Positions 13,241 through 22,398 of a stretch of 55,994 nt of DNA are shown here, in pieces (the stretch's first letter is position 1; every line of letters starts with the position of its first letter). The position numbers were made by a program, and so were the translations under genes. The notes beneath the pieces were generated by a model that was not told the DNA's origin, made no database searches, and saw only the letters and a program-made list of their open reading frames with translations. Location: positions 1 to 55,994 of the IMG/VR virus record IMGVR_UViG_3300025543_000030; one strand, written 5' to 3'. This DNA comes from a virus.

Positions 13241-15676
13241 ATGGCGTCATTATCCAATATAAACGGATTATTTGACGTTCACTCTACAGGAGCTATACTA
13301 TTTAGTACATCTCATGGAACTAGTGGACAGATATTAAAATCAAACGGTAATGCAGCCCCAACTTGGGTTGACGCTTCAACTGTTATTGGTGGTCCTTATT
13401 TGCCTTTATCTGGTGGAACACTTACTGGCAATTTAGATATTAATGGTAGTAATAGTTTAACTGTTGGTGGAGTTTTAAATGGTACTAGTGCAACTTTTTC
13501 AGGATTAGTAAGTGGTATAACACCTACTGCTGCTGCAAATTTTGCAACTAAAGCTTATGTTGATGCTCAGCCTCAAGGTGATTTAACATCAATAACCTTA
13601 GGCAATGGTTTAACTGGATCAAATTTAAGTGGACCTATACCTGATGTATTAATGTCTGGTTCTTATACTGGAACTTTTACAGCAACAAGTTTAGCTTCAG
13701 ATTCATTTTTAAACAACGCGGGTAATTTATTATTTTCAGCAGGAAACACAACAACTGGAGCGTCTAGATCTTTAAATTTAAGAACTATTAGCCCTACTAA
13801 TGATCCATCGTCTGTTGATATAACTGATGCAACAGGTATTACATGGGGGCAAAGAACTGATAGTCAGCCATACTATATAATATATCCAAAAAAAGAAAAC
13901 TGGAATTCAAGTGGTAATTATTCTAAATTAACTTTGGCTTGGCACACAGGTATAAAAATAGGTGCAAATGATGCTTATGGTGGTACAAGATTTTATGATG
14001 ATTCACCTGATATTTCAGGTGCTGCAGTAATATTAAATGTTGGTGTTGGTAACACAAATGTTGGTGTTGTAAATGCTTTAACCGTGGGAACAACAATTAA
14101 TGCTGGTGGAGACATTAAAACAACAGGTGCGGCAATAGGAACCACTCAAGCTGATGGTGATTATTTATCTAAATTATATAGTTCAGCTTCTGATGGGTAC
14201 ATGGCATTATACACAGGACAAGCAACACCTATAGAACAAGTTAGAATTAGTTCTTACGGCCCAAGTTATATTGTTACAGGTACTTCAGGAGGTTTTGGAC
14301 TTGGTAGTTCTGTTACAACTGGAGGTTTTAATGTTAACTGGACTTTTGCAGGAAGTTATTACAATATGAGTAATAATGATTCTGGTAATTTTAAATATAC
14401 AAATCCAAACGGTAGGTTGCTTACTTCTAATGGAACTGGATGGGTTGCAGATGGTAGAGATCCGATTTTAACTTTATCTAGCGCAGGAAATGGTGGAGCC
14501 ACTACAGTGGGTTATTCTGTAGGTTTAAATCTTTACAGTAATACAGCTACAAACAACACTTATTCACCTTTAATATGTTTTAGTAATCTTTCTAATTCAG
14601 GTAATTATGCAACTGCCTATGCGGCAATTGGTGGTAAAAAAGTAGGGGCAGGTACAGATAGTAATTGGTCAACTGGAGAATTACATTTTTGGACAGCAGG
14701 TCCTACGGGATCAGGTTCAGCTTCATACATGCAACAAGCATCAGCTATGATGATAGACGATGCTGGCAAAGTCGGGATCGGGACGAATACACCTGCTGAA
14801 AAATTAGAGGTAGCCGGGAATATTAGAATGTTTAGTGCAGGTTATCCATTAATTGATATGGGTATCACAACCTCTAACTACTTTAGACTAATTCACGATA
14901 ATCCTAATGACGTATTTAAGATTGGAAAAAATGGAGCAGGAACTTTAAACATTACAGGAAGTGGCAACGTAGGGATTGGTAATTCACCAGCCTCTGATGC
15001 TAAACTTGAAGTTTGGAATGGTAATTTAAGGGTAAGAGGTGATCAAAACGCTGTTATACAATTAACTAACGTAGCTGGTAATACAAAGTCTCAATTAGGT
15101 AATGCTGGTAACGAAGGTGATTTATCTTTATATACTTCTGGAAATATTAAAACAGTTTATTTAAGTTCTTATTACGATAGTTATATAAATCCAGCTGGCG
15201 GCAGCGTCGGGATCGGGACTGATTCGCCTAGTGGACCATTTCACGTTAAAGTTGGTACAAGTACTCCACTTATTGTAGCAAGTAGTAGTTATTGTAATAA
15301 TGTAGGTATAAGAACCACAACACCAACCGCAAGTCTTCAGGTTAAAGGTAACGTTTCTTATAGTTATAATAATTACACTAATGTAGCAACTACTTGGGTA
15401 AATGTCTTTAATATGGCAAGTTACCCTACCGGTTTGTATCAGGTTAGCATTATTAAAAAGACAAATGCTTCTGCTTATATAACAGCTATAATAAAATGGG
15501 ATGCAACAGCTTCAGCTTCTACAGCAGGAACTATTGTTAATACTATAACATCAAATCAATTAGGTGTAAGTTTTAATGGCTCAACTACACTACAGTCTAT
15601 ATCAGCTCTTGCAACTGGAACTCTTATGTCAGCAAACTTACAATGTTTAGTAACAAATGAAGATTTTTGTAGTTAG
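13241..15676 (+). CDS. Modular tail fibre that has lost its S74 domain, 811 residues
   Basis: Starts MASLSNINGLFDVHSTGAIL, matching the N-termini of the flanking fibres, then a YLPLSGGTLTGNL segment (a widespread fibre motif) and several VGIGT(N/D)(T/S)P motifs (about residues 509, 655 and 695). The C-terminus ends in a small beta domain (NEDFCS) instead of a chaperone domain. Directly after the stop lies an out-of-frame coiled-coil remnant typical of S74 ends. Either the protein folds with another chaperone or the C-terminus was replaced by recombination. Starts 1 nt after the previous stop. Confidence 0.78.
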   Translation: MASLSNINGLFDVHSTGAILFSTSHGTSGQILKSNGNAAPTWVDASTVIGGPYLPLSGGTLTGNLDINGSNSLTVGGVLNGTSATFSGLVSGITPTAAANFATKAYVDAQPQGDLTSITLGNGLTGSNLSGPIPDVLMSGSYTGTFTATSLASDSFLNNAGNLLFSAGNTTTGASRSLNLRTISPTNDPSSVDITDATGITWGQRTDSQPYYIIYPKKENWNSSGNYSKLTLAWHTGIKIGANDAYGGTRFYDDSPDISGAAVILNVGVGNTNVGVVNALTVGTTINAGGDIKTTGAAIGTTQADGDYLSKLYSSASDGYMALYTGQATPIEQVRISSYGPSYIVTGTSGGFGLGSSVTTGGFNVNWTFAGSYYNMSNNDSGNFKYTNPNGRLLTSNGTGWVADGRDPILTLSSAGNGGATTVGYSVGLNLYSNTATNNTYSPLICFSNLSNSGNYATAYAAIGGKKVGAGTDSNWSTGELHFWTAGPTGSGSASYMQQASAMMIDDAGKVGIGTNTPAEKLEVAGNIRMFSAGYPLIDMGITTSNYFRLIHDNPNDVFKIGKNGAGTLNITGSGNVGIGNSPASDAKLEVWNGNLRVRGDQNAVIQLTNVAGNTKSQLGNAGNEGDLSLYTSGNIKTVYLSSYYDSYINPAGGSVGIGTDSPSGPFHVKVGTSTPLIVASSSYCNNVGIRTTTPTASLQVKGNVSYSYNNYTNVATTWVNVFNMASYPTGLYQVSIIKKTNASAYITAIIKWDATASASTAGTIVNTITSNQLGVSFNGSTTLQSISALATGTLMSANLQCLVTNEDFCS

Positions 15677-15729
15677 CAGGTACTATACAAGAATTACAAA
15701 AAAGAATAGAAATATTAGAAAATAAATAA
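15673..15729 (+). pseudogene. Remnant of an S74 C-terminal coiled coil
   Basis: In the -1 frame relative to the preceding fibre, the codons read LAGTIQELQKRIEILENK then stop. They match the end of the S74 domain in the 1071-residue fibre (AIQELKADNDSLKARIETLE). There is no start codon, and a stop lies just upstream in the same frame. It looks like the tail left behind when the rest of the domain was deleted or replaced. Confidence 0.6.
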
Positions 15730-15730
15730 T

Positions 15731-18421
15731 ATGGCATTATTAACAAATATAAATGGTAAATTCAGCGTTAGTGACGCAGGTGCAGTAACTTTTAATAATG
15801 CATTTACTTTTCCAACTACAGATGGTACTGCTAATTATGTGTTAAAAACAAATGGTAGTGGGCAGTTAGCTTGGGCAGCAGATAATTATGAAAACTATGA
15901 TTATTGGACTTTACAAGGTGATTCTGCTGCTAATGTGAATATAAATTCTACTAACACATTAAAATTTATTGGAGGAACATATATAGATACTTCAGCAACT
16001 TGGGCGGGTGGATCTAACCCTAGAAAATTAACAATTAATCACGAAACTACAAGTAGAACTGACACAACCTCTACGGATGCACCAGCATTCGGTGGAACTT
16101 TTGAAGCTGTGACTAGTGTTACAACTAACACAACAGGGCATGTTACAGCTATAGATGTTTCAACAATAACTATACCAACTGATCCAGGTGGAACTGTAAA
16201 AGGAACTGGTACCGCAACAAGAGTAGCTTTTTGGTCAGCAAGTGATACTATAACTAGTGATGCTGATTTATATTGGGATAACACAAATAAAAGATTAGGG
16301 ATCGGGACAACTTCACCTAGTGCAACTCTTAATATTAAAAGCTTAAATAGTTCAAATTCTGATTCTTTATCTGATGTAATTACAAATTCAGAGTTTAAAT
16401 TACAATATAGAGCCGACGATTTATCTTCAATGTATCTTGGTGGCCTAGGAAGTGAAAGAGGATATTTACAATCTATAAATAATGCTGAAAACGCTGGTAC
16501 ATCATTTTCTTTAAATCCTTATGGAGGCAACGTAGGAATCGGAACGACTTCGCCCGCAACTAAATTAAACATTAGAAGTGACGCATCTGATGATGGTATT
16601 TTATTAGAAAAATCTGATGGTACAGATATAGCTAGATTATTTTACGATGGCACTTCTACTAATGCACGACTTGATATGTTTAGTGGTGGTTCAGCCACAA
16701 TACAATTAAAAGCAAATGGAATTACACATTTTTCAGGAGGAAACGTCGGGATCGGGGTGGCTTCAGGAATAGATGCAAACTTAAGAGTAGACGCAAACTC
16801 AGCCACCTTAACACAAGAAATATTAAAAGTAAAAGGAGGCGGAAGTGGAGGTGCTTATGGCTTTTTAGTTGAAGCAAATAATGGAGATGATTTATTTAAA
16901 GTAGATACTTTATCTTATAATTCTTATTTTACTAACGGCAACGTCGGGATCGGGACGACTGGGCCGGTAAATAAATTAGGAATAGAAGTTGCAGCAAATT
17001 CAAACACAAAAGCAATTAATATATACAGTAAAAATACAAGTCCTAATTCTTATACAAGTATTGGTTCGCAGTATTCAATTTCTAATACTTATGTTGAATC
17101 AGAAATAAGGTTTGGAAATGAAACACAAAGCGGAGGAGGTTCTTATTTAGGTTTTGTTGCAGGTGGGACAAATACTGGTAATACAGAAAAAATGCGTATT
17201 ACAAGTGGAGGTAACGTAGTAATTAATTATAACGCTACAGGTGGTGTTGTAGACCCTGTTAATAGTAAATTTACAGTTGCAACACAACCTCCTTATAATT
17301 ACGCTAACTCAAAAATTGAGCCTACAACAGCAACATTCTTTTCCGATAAAATGACTAATAATGATTATAATTCTATATTACAATTAGTGTCAGTTAGAGC
17401 TTCTTTAACATCAGGGCAAAATTCTAATGGATATTTAGGATTTTCTACACTTGATAATTCTAACGCTCAAGGTGTTATTGATGCAGGTAGAATAGCTATT
17501 GTAAACGAAAATGGTGTAGCAAGAAATTCCCCAACAGCTTTAAGTTTTTGGACTAATACCCCTAATGGAAATGTAGATAATACTCCTGCTACAGAAAAAA
17601 TGCGTATTGGCTCTTCAGGAGATGTAAAAATTACAACAAATGGCAAGTTTTTACAAGGAGTAAGAAATACTGGAAGTGCGACTATTGATATGATAGGTTT
17701 CGTTAGTGGAACAGATACATTACAAATAAAAGGCGGGACAAGTGGTGCAGCAAATGCTATTAGTTTTTATGATACTGGAGGGTTTTTAGGCACATGGTAT
17801 AACGGCAACTTTGGGATCGGGACGACTTCGCCTGGGGTTAAACTTCAAGTTCAACACGATCAAGCCGCGGAAAGTAACGTTATTTTTATGAATAACAGCA
17901 CGAGCGCAGGGGCTGCAATACGACTATCATTAAATGTAGGTAATCCAGCAGGTGATGATCCTATGATTTCATTTAACATAGGTGATGGAGGTTTAGATTG
18001 GACAATGGGTGTGGATAACTCAGATAGTGATAAATTCAAAATATCAGGAGGTACAGACAGTCATAATCCAAACTTAGGAACTAATGATCAATTAGTTATA
18101 GATAGTTCAGGTAATTTAACTATGACAGGAGATGTAATAGCTTATTCTGATAAAAAATTAAAGAAAAATATTAAAACTTTAGATGGTTCTAAGGTTTATA
18201 AAATGAGGGGTGTTAGTTTTGATAGAATTGATACAGGTAAAGCAAGTTCTGGAGTTATAGCTCAAGAAATACAAAAAATAGCACCTGAATTAATAAGTGA
18301 ATCAAATGATACATTAGGTGTTGCTTATGGAAATATCTCAGGATATTTAATTGAAGCAATAAAAGAATTAAAAGCGGAAATAGAGGAATTAAAGTCTAAC
18401 AAATGTAATTGTAATAAGTAA
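15731..18421 (+). CDS. Modular tail fibre with S74 chaperone domain, 896 residues
   Basis: N-terminus MALLTNINGKFSVSDAGAVT, paralogous to its neighbours. A TTSTDAPAFGGTFEAVTSVT module near residues 110-150 is shared with the 1047-residue fibre. Six VGIGTTSP-type motifs, each followed by a short beta segment (TKLNI, KLQVQ), run through the body. The C-terminus is a Peptidase_S74 domain: Ser806-Asp807 in AYSDKKLKKNIKTL, then SSGVIAQEIQKIAPELI, and a coiled coil ending KSNKCNCNK. The terminal cysteines are unusual. It should self-cleave after trimer assembly. Confidence 0.85.
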   Translation: MALLTNINGKFSVSDAGAVTFNNAFTFPTTDGTANYVLKTNGSGQLAWAADNYENYDYWTLQGDSAANVNINSTNTLKFIGGTYIDTSATWAGGSNPRKLTINHETTSRTDTTSTDAPAFGGTFEAVTSVTTNTTGHVTAIDVSTITIPTDPGGTVKGTGTATRVAFWSASDTITSDADLYWDNTNKRLGIGTTSPSATLNIKSLNSSNSDSLSDVITNSEFKLQYRADDLSSMYLGGLGSERGYLQSINNAENAGTSFSLNPYGGNVGIGTTSPATKLNIRSDASDDGILLEKSDGTDIARLFYDGTSTNARLDMFSGGSATIQLKANGITHFSGGNVGIGVASGIDANLRVDANSATLTQEILKVKGGGSGGAYGFLVEANNGDDLFKVDTLSYNSYFTNGNVGIGTTGPVNKLGIEVAANSNTKAINIYSKNTSPNSYTSIGSQYSISNTYVESEIRFGNETQSGGGSYLGFVAGGTNTGNTEKMRITSGGNVVINYNATGGVVDPVNSKFTVATQPPYNYANSKIEPTTATFFSDKMTNNDYNSILQLVSVRASLTSGQNSNGYLGFSTLDNSNAQGVIDAGRIAIVNENGVARNSPTALSFWTNTPNGNVDNTPATEKMRIGSSGDVKITTNGKFLQGVRNTGSATIDMIGFVSGTDTLQIKGGTSGAANAISFYDTGGFLGTWYNGNFGIGTTSPGVKLQVQHDQAAESNVIFMNNSTSAGAAIRLSLNVGNPAGDDPMISFNIGDGGLDWTMGVDNSDSDKFKISGGTDSHNPNLGTNDQLVIDSSGNLTMTGDVIAYSDKKLKKNIKTLDGSKVYKMRGVSFDRIDTGKASSGVIAQEIQKIAPELISESNDTLGVAYGNISGYLIEAIKELKAEIEELKSNKCNCNK

Positions 18422-18888
18422 TGGCAGTACCAACTTCAGGAACATTATCAATGCTAAATATAGCCCAAGAAGCTTTATACGGAACTTGGGGATCAGGAAC
18501 AATAACTGGACCAATATCCATATATGATATGATTAATGGAGGTAATAGCAATGGTTCAGGTAATTCATATCCTACGGTAAACGATGGGTGTACGCCAAAT
18601 CCTGTTGATAGGAGTTATTATCAAATTACCTTAACATTAGCTCAGTCCGGTAATGAAATAAAAACAACTGTTTTCACAACAAGAAACCCCATTACAGGGT
18701 TAGTAACAAATGATGTTTTATATGACTACGTAAATGGCTCATATACAGCTTGGACAGGAGCATCGCAAACTTATTCATATTGGATATTTGCACAAGGAAC
18801 ATTTTTTGGTTGTACATCAAGTGAGTGTCCTAACATTTCAGTTAGTTCGTCTGGGGTAGTAACTACTAACGGGTGTCTTTGCCCATAA
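18421..18888 (+). CDS. Small Ser/Gly-rich virion protein, probably fibre-associated
   Basis: 155 residues starting MAVPTSGTLSMLNIAQEALY, a pattern often seen at the N-terminus of phage tail or base proteins of Bacteroidota phages. Then a Gly/Ser linker, a beta-rich middle, and cysteines in CTSSEC and NGCLCP. Starts on the last base of the fibre stop codon (TAATG). Probably an adhesin tip or accessory; function not proven. Confidence 0.6.
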   Translation: MAVPTSGTLSMLNIAQEALYGTWGSGTITGPISIYDMINGGNSNGSGNSYPTVNDGCTPNPVDRSYYQITLTLAQSGNEIKTTVFTTRNPITGLVTNDVLYDYVNGSYTAWTGASQTYSYWIFAQGTFFGCTSSECPNISVSSSGVVTTNGCLCP

Positions 18889-18898
18889 AATATAAATT

Positions 18899-19231
18899 AT
18901 GCCTATAGCTTATCCATATAGATTTTCAGATTGGTACGGTTATGATAAAGACTGTGCATCAGTAACTGGTTTTTTAGCTGGCTCTGGTCAATCAAGTAGT
19001 TCGGGAATATGTAATCAATTATCTTCGCAAACAACATATTATCACAACGGTAGCGGAACTTATCCAGTAGTAGGTGATATAGTATATACAAATTCAGCTG
19101 GAACAACACCATTAAATGGAGGTAGCGGAACTAACTGGCCTTATTTTCCATCAGGCCCTAACCCACCAGACGGCTGGTTTAGAATAACAGGAAGCACAGG
19201 AACAGTTCAATCACAAAGTAACTGTCCTTAA
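18899..19231 (+). CDS. Small cysteine-containing adhesin-like protein, 110 residues
   Basis: Starts MPIAYPYRFSDWYGYDKDCA; the FSDWYGYD motif occurs in short tail-associated proteins. The rest is Ser/Gly/Thr-rich with repeated GSGT segments and a WF(R)ITGSTGTV end. Four cysteines in total (about residues 19, 37 and 109, with one close to the C-terminus). Adjacent to the similar 155-residue protein; both may be secreted or virion-surface proteins. Confidence 0.55.
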   Translation: MPIAYPYRFSDWYGYDKDCASVTGFLAGSGQSSSSGICNQLSSQTTYYHNGSGTYPVVGDIVYTNSAGTTPLNGGSGTNWPYFPSGPNPPDGWFRITGSTGTVQSQSNCP

Positions 19232-19254
19232 ATTAATAAATTAAAACAATAAAA

Positions 19255-19614
19255 ATGGCAATTACTTACAAATGGACAATTAACCAAATGAATGCACATA
19301 TTCAAGCTGAAGGCGAGGATAATGTTATATACACAGTGCATTGGACTTACTCAGGTTCTGAAGAATCTGGAGGGCAAACTTACAGCGCATCACAAATAGG
19401 TGCTCAAAGCTTTACTTATGTAGCTGGAGAACCTTTCGTACCTTATGAAAACACTGAAGCTTTTGAAAATGTAGTAATCGGATGGCTTGAAGATGCATTA
19501 GATGTAGCTGCAATGGCAGCTAGTATTGAAGCACAAATACAAAAAGAAATTACACCAGTAAATGAAGATTTATACTTTACATGGCAAAACCCACCTGTAC
19601 CACCTGTGGAATAG
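19255..19614 (+). CDS. Conserved phage structural-region protein, 119 residues
   Basis: Starts MAITYKWTINQMNAHIQAEG, followed by VIYTVHWTYSGSEE and a C-terminal NVVIGWLEDALDVAAMAASI segment with a proline-rich end (NPPVPPVE). I recognise the pattern (YTVHWTY, then VxxWLE, DVxxM) as a small protein common near tail fibres in marine phages. It is acidic, without cysteines. Biochemical role unknown. Confidence 0.65.
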   Translation: MAITYKWTINQMNAHIQAEGEDNVIYTVHWTYSGSEESGGQTYSASQIGAQSFTYVAGEPFVPYENTEAFENVVIGWLEDALDVAAMAASIEAQIQKEITPVNEDLYFTWQNPPVPPVE

Positions 19615-19655
19615 TGTAAGTTTTGTAAAAAACAAGTGATAGTATAACTAAACCT

Positions 19656-19676
19656 ATATTGCTAGCGAAGCAATAT
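19656..19676 (+). terminator. Perfect hairpin after the fibre module
   Basis: ATATTGCT/AGCAATAT pairs perfectly (8 bp) around loop AGCGA between the fibre genes and the chaperonin genes. There is no T-run immediately after it, so it may be a processing or attenuation site instead of an intrinsic terminator. Confidence 0.45.
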
Positions 19677-19715
19677 TAACCAAAAATAAAGTTTAACCCT
19701 TAAAACCAAAACACG

Positions 19716-20015
19716 ATGACTTATTTTTATTCGTTGAGCTCAAGTATGGGCCAACCACAAACACCGCAGATTACCGAAGAAACTATTAACGTATGGAAAC
19801 ATTTATCCAAAAAGAAACATTGGAGAATAGTTCAGTTACCTAATGGTTATTTTCAAACCGAACACCGTGACCTTGTAGAAAAAGACAAATGGTACGATGT
19901 AACAAGACGTGAAACTATGGAAGCCGCAGAAATTGCAATTGATGGTAGTGTTGATCACTATGCAAAGAAAGTAGATTTCTTAAAAGGACCTAAAGTAGTT
20001 AAGACGTTTAAATAA
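19716..20015 (+). CDS. Hypothetical protein, 99 residues
   Basis: Soluble protein with WKHLSKKKHWRIVQLPNGYF and EHRDLVEKDKWYDVTRRETM. The WRIVQLPNGYFQTE segment suggests a small beta domain followed by helices. The first gene after the 19656 hairpin and possibly the start of the chaperonin transcript. Not recognised by name. Confidence 0.6.
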   Translation: MTYFYSLSSSMGQPQTPQITEETINVWKHLSKKKHWRIVQLPNGYFQTEHRDLVEKDKWYDVTRRETMEAAEIAIDGSVDHYAKKVDFLKGPKVVKTFK

Positions 20016-20047
20016 TATTAATCAATCAAATTAAATTAAATTAAATT

Positions 20048-21607
20048 ATGTCAAATGCAATTGTGAAAAATCTGAACTTTGGTTCAGATGCTAAAAACAA
20101 TGTGTTTGCTGGTATTACAAAACTTACACAAGCCGTTAGCTCCACTCTTGGAGCTAGTGGTAAGTGTGTTATGTTAGAAGATCAAACCGGTGAACCTATT
20201 ATTACAAAAGATGGTGTAACAGTGGCTGATGCCATTACACTTCTTGATCCTGTTGAAAACATGGGAGCAACTTTATTAAAGCAAGCTGCTAGAAAAACAG
20301 TGAGAGAAGCTGGAGACGGTACAACAACCGCAACAGTATTAGCTCATTCTATTTTAGATGAAGCTTATAAAGTTATAACAAAAGAAAACGCTAGAGATTT
20401 AAAAAAGGGTATTGAAACAGCAACTGATAAAGTTGTTGATTATTTAAACTCAATAGTTACTACAGTTAAAGACGATATGATTGATCAGGTAGCAACTATA
20501 TCTACTAATAACGACCCTGAACTTGGTAAAATTATTGCTAATGCTTTTAGATCTGTAGATGAAACTGGTGTTGTTATACTTGAAGTTTCTGATTTACCAG
20601 AAACTATATTTGAAACCATTGATGGTATACAATACGATAGAGGATTAAAAAATATACATTTTGTAACTAACAAAGAAAACAATACAGCTGAACTAGATAA
20701 ACCATTAGTATTGATAGTTGAATCAGAGGTTGAAAATGTTAGAAAAATACAAAGTGTTTTAGAGTATGCTATAAAACAAAATAGATCATTACTTATTATA
20801 GCTGATGTAGACCAACAAGTTATGTCCGCTTTAGCAATGAATAAATTAAAGGGTAATATTAAAGTTAATTTAATTGACGCTCCTGTTTACGGGGTTAATA
20901 AAAAAGAAACATTAGAAGATTTGGCTTTACTTACAGGAGCCACTGTTATAAATGAAGATCTTGGAGATGATATTGATTTAATAGGCCCTGAACACTTAGG
21001 TGAAATACAAAAAAGTGTTACAAGCCAAACAGAAACTATACTACATGTTGGTGAAGTTTGTAAAGAGGTTAAAGAAATCATTAAAGATTTAAAATCTAAA
21101 CTTAAAACAGCTAAGCACCCTGGAATAGTAGTTAATACTGAAAAAAGACTAGCTAGATTATCAGGTAAAGTTGCTGTAGTGAAAGTAGGGGCTAATTCAG
21201 AAGTTGAATTAAAAGAAAAGAAAGATAGAGTTGAAGACGCAATATGCGCAACTAAAGCTGCTATAAAAGAAGGTATTGTTCCAGGTGGTGGTATTGCATT
21301 ACTTAATGCATCACAAAAAGTTCAAACTTCTAACGCTTATGAAAACATACTTTTAAGAGCAATTAAAGCACCTTTTAAGACCATTTTAAGCAATGCAGGT
21401 ATAGTTAACCATAAAGTATCTTTAACAGAAGGAAAAGGTTTAAATGTAGTTACAGGAAATATGGTTAATATGATTGAGTCAGGGATTATTGATCCTTTAC
21501 TTGTCACAAAAAGTGCGTTAAGAAACGCGGCATCAGTAGCATCAACTATTTTATCAACCGATTGTGTAATCAATAATCTTAGAGTTAATGAAGGCAATAG
21601 GGAATAA
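20048..21607 (+). CDS. groEL: Phage GroEL-type chaperonin (Cpn60)
   Basis: ATP-driven group I chaperonin, 519 residues against about 545 in bacteria. Conserved elements: TKDGVTV with Asp55 (equivalent of the ATP-site Asp52), the GDGTTTATVLA signature at residues 89-99, Asp397 in EDAICATKAA (equivalent of catalytic Asp398), and PGGGIALL. The protein is divergent, and the C-terminus ends RVNEGNRE without the usual GGM repeats. The next gene encodes its GroES partner and overlaps its end, an order reversed from bacterial groESL. It likely folds phage capsid or fibre proteins. The leader is a repeated ATTAA tract. Confidence 0.95.
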   Translation: MSNAIVKNLNFGSDAKNNVFAGITKLTQAVSSTLGASGKCVMLEDQTGEPIITKDGVTVADAITLLDPVENMGATLLKQAARKTVREAGDGTTTATVLAHSILDEAYKVITKENARDLKKGIETATDKVVDYLNSIVTTVKDDMIDQVATISTNNDPELGKIIANAFRSVDETGVVILEVSDLPETIFETIDGIQYDRGLKNIHFVTNKENNTAELDKPLVLIVESEVENVRKIQSVLEYAIKQNRSLLIIADVDQQVMSALAMNKLKGNIKVNLIDAPVYGVNKKETLEDLALLTGATVINEDLGDDIDLIGPEHLGEIQKSVTSQTETILHVGEVCKEVKEIIKDLKSKLKTAKHPGIVVNTEKRLARLSGKVAVVKVGANSEVELKEKKDRVEDAICATKAAIKEGIVPGGGIALLNASQKVQTSNAYENILLRAIKAPFKTILSNAGIVNHKVSLTEGKGLNVVTGNMVNMIESGIIDPLLVTKSALRNAASVASTILSTDCVINNLRVNEGNRE

Positions 21608-21848
21608 TTTAATAGTAAACATGACTAAGCAAGGTGTCTCTGAAACAAAAGGAGGTCTTTTCTTAGCAGAAAAACAACGAGAGGATATAAGATACGCTGA
21701 AGGCACTGTATTATCAGCTGGAAGCAATGTTATTGGAATTAATAAAAATGATGTAATTTATTTTGATAAAAATAATTGCCATCAAATAGAAATTAATAAA
21801 GAAATATATCAAGTTGTTAATATGGCTAACGTAGTAGTTGTATTGTGA
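21588..21848 (+). CDS. groES: Phage GroES-like co-chaperonin
   Basis: 86 residues starting MKAIGNNLIVNMTKQGVSET. The segment VSETKGGLFLAEKQRED sits where the GroEL-binding mobile loop of GroES lies, and the C-terminus (IYQVVNMANVVVVL) fits the last strands of the GroES barrel. It caps the phage GroEL, or possibly the host GroEL. It overlaps groEL by 20 nt in another frame. The size is slightly below bacterial GroES (about 95). Confidence 0.85.
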   Translation: MKAIGNNLIVNMTKQGVSETKGGLFLAEKQREDIRYAEGTVLSAGSNVIGINKNDVIYFDKNNCHQIEINKEIYQVVNMANVVVVL

Positions 21849-22288
21849 GATTAGAAGCTAGTGACATTAGAAGTTTAAATCTTTTAAAACATTACAGAAT
21901 TATTAGAAAATGGGCCTGTAAAAATAATGATTTAAATGATGCGGATCTAGAATTACTTATATACTTCGATTGCATGGATCTTTTTAAACGAGAAGATTTT
22001 AAAATCGGTACATATTCTTATAGTTGGGATAATAGACGCTGGAACAGATTACTTAAAGAAGGTTGGATAACGGTTTGGAGAAAACACAACCGCACAACTC
22101 AAAAGTACAATATCTATAAAGTTTCCTTCAAGTGTAAACAACTAATAAGTCGAATGTACCGTATCATGCTTGGTATTGAAGATATACCGACTTCAACCTC
22201 GAGAAATAAAATAATGAAAGGCAAAACCTATATAGACAAAGTTATGATTACGTCTATAAATAATGTAAATAAAGATAAAAACCGATAA
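21845..22288 (+). CDS. Putative winged-helix DNA-binding protein
   Basis: 147 residues, very basic. GTG start overlapping the groES stop (GTGA). The N-terminal 100 residues read like a MarR-type winged helix: SLNLLKHYRIIRKWACKNND, then DADLELLIYFDCMDLFKRED, RWNRLLKEGWITVWRK and YNIYKVSFKCKQLISRMY (recognition helix, wing, dimer helix). It may regulate phage or host transcription. Assignment rests on pattern only; the position after groES is the clearest context. Confidence 0.6.
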   Translation: MRLEASDIRSLNLLKHYRIIRKWACKNNDLNDADLELLIYFDCMDLFKREDFKIGTYSYSWDNRRWNRLLKEGWITVWRKHNRTTQKYNIYKVSFKCKQLISRMYRIMLGIEDIPTSTSRNKIMKGKTYIDKVMITSINNVNKDKNR

Positions 22289-22290
22289 TC

Positions 22291-22398
22291 ATGGGAAAAA
22301 AAGAAAAAAAAGTAGAAGTAAAAAAAGAAGTTTCGTCAATTGATAAAAAAATTGCTAAACTACAATTAGCTATTTCAAAATTACAAAAAAGAAAATAA
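22291..22398 (+). CDS. Lysine-rich 35-residue coiled-coil peptide
   Basis: Starts MGKKEKKVEVKKEVSSIDKK and ends LAISKLQKRK; nearly half lysine, with a heptad-like helix. Its stop overlaps the next ATG (TAATG). Similar short Lys-rich frames occur in AT-rich phage structural regions. Function unknown. Confidence 0.5.
   Translation: MGKKEKKVEVKKEVSSIDKKIAKLQLAISKLQKRK

Noticed and set aside
6207-19614. Diversity-generating retroelement acting on the fibres
   Set aside because: No reverse transcriptase and no template/variable repeat pair differing at adenines was found in the window. The GC-rich motif copies are too short.
20048-21848. groEL/groES as host chromosomal contamination
   Set aside because: The genes are divergent, reversed in order, overlapping, and embedded between phage genes with the same base composition.
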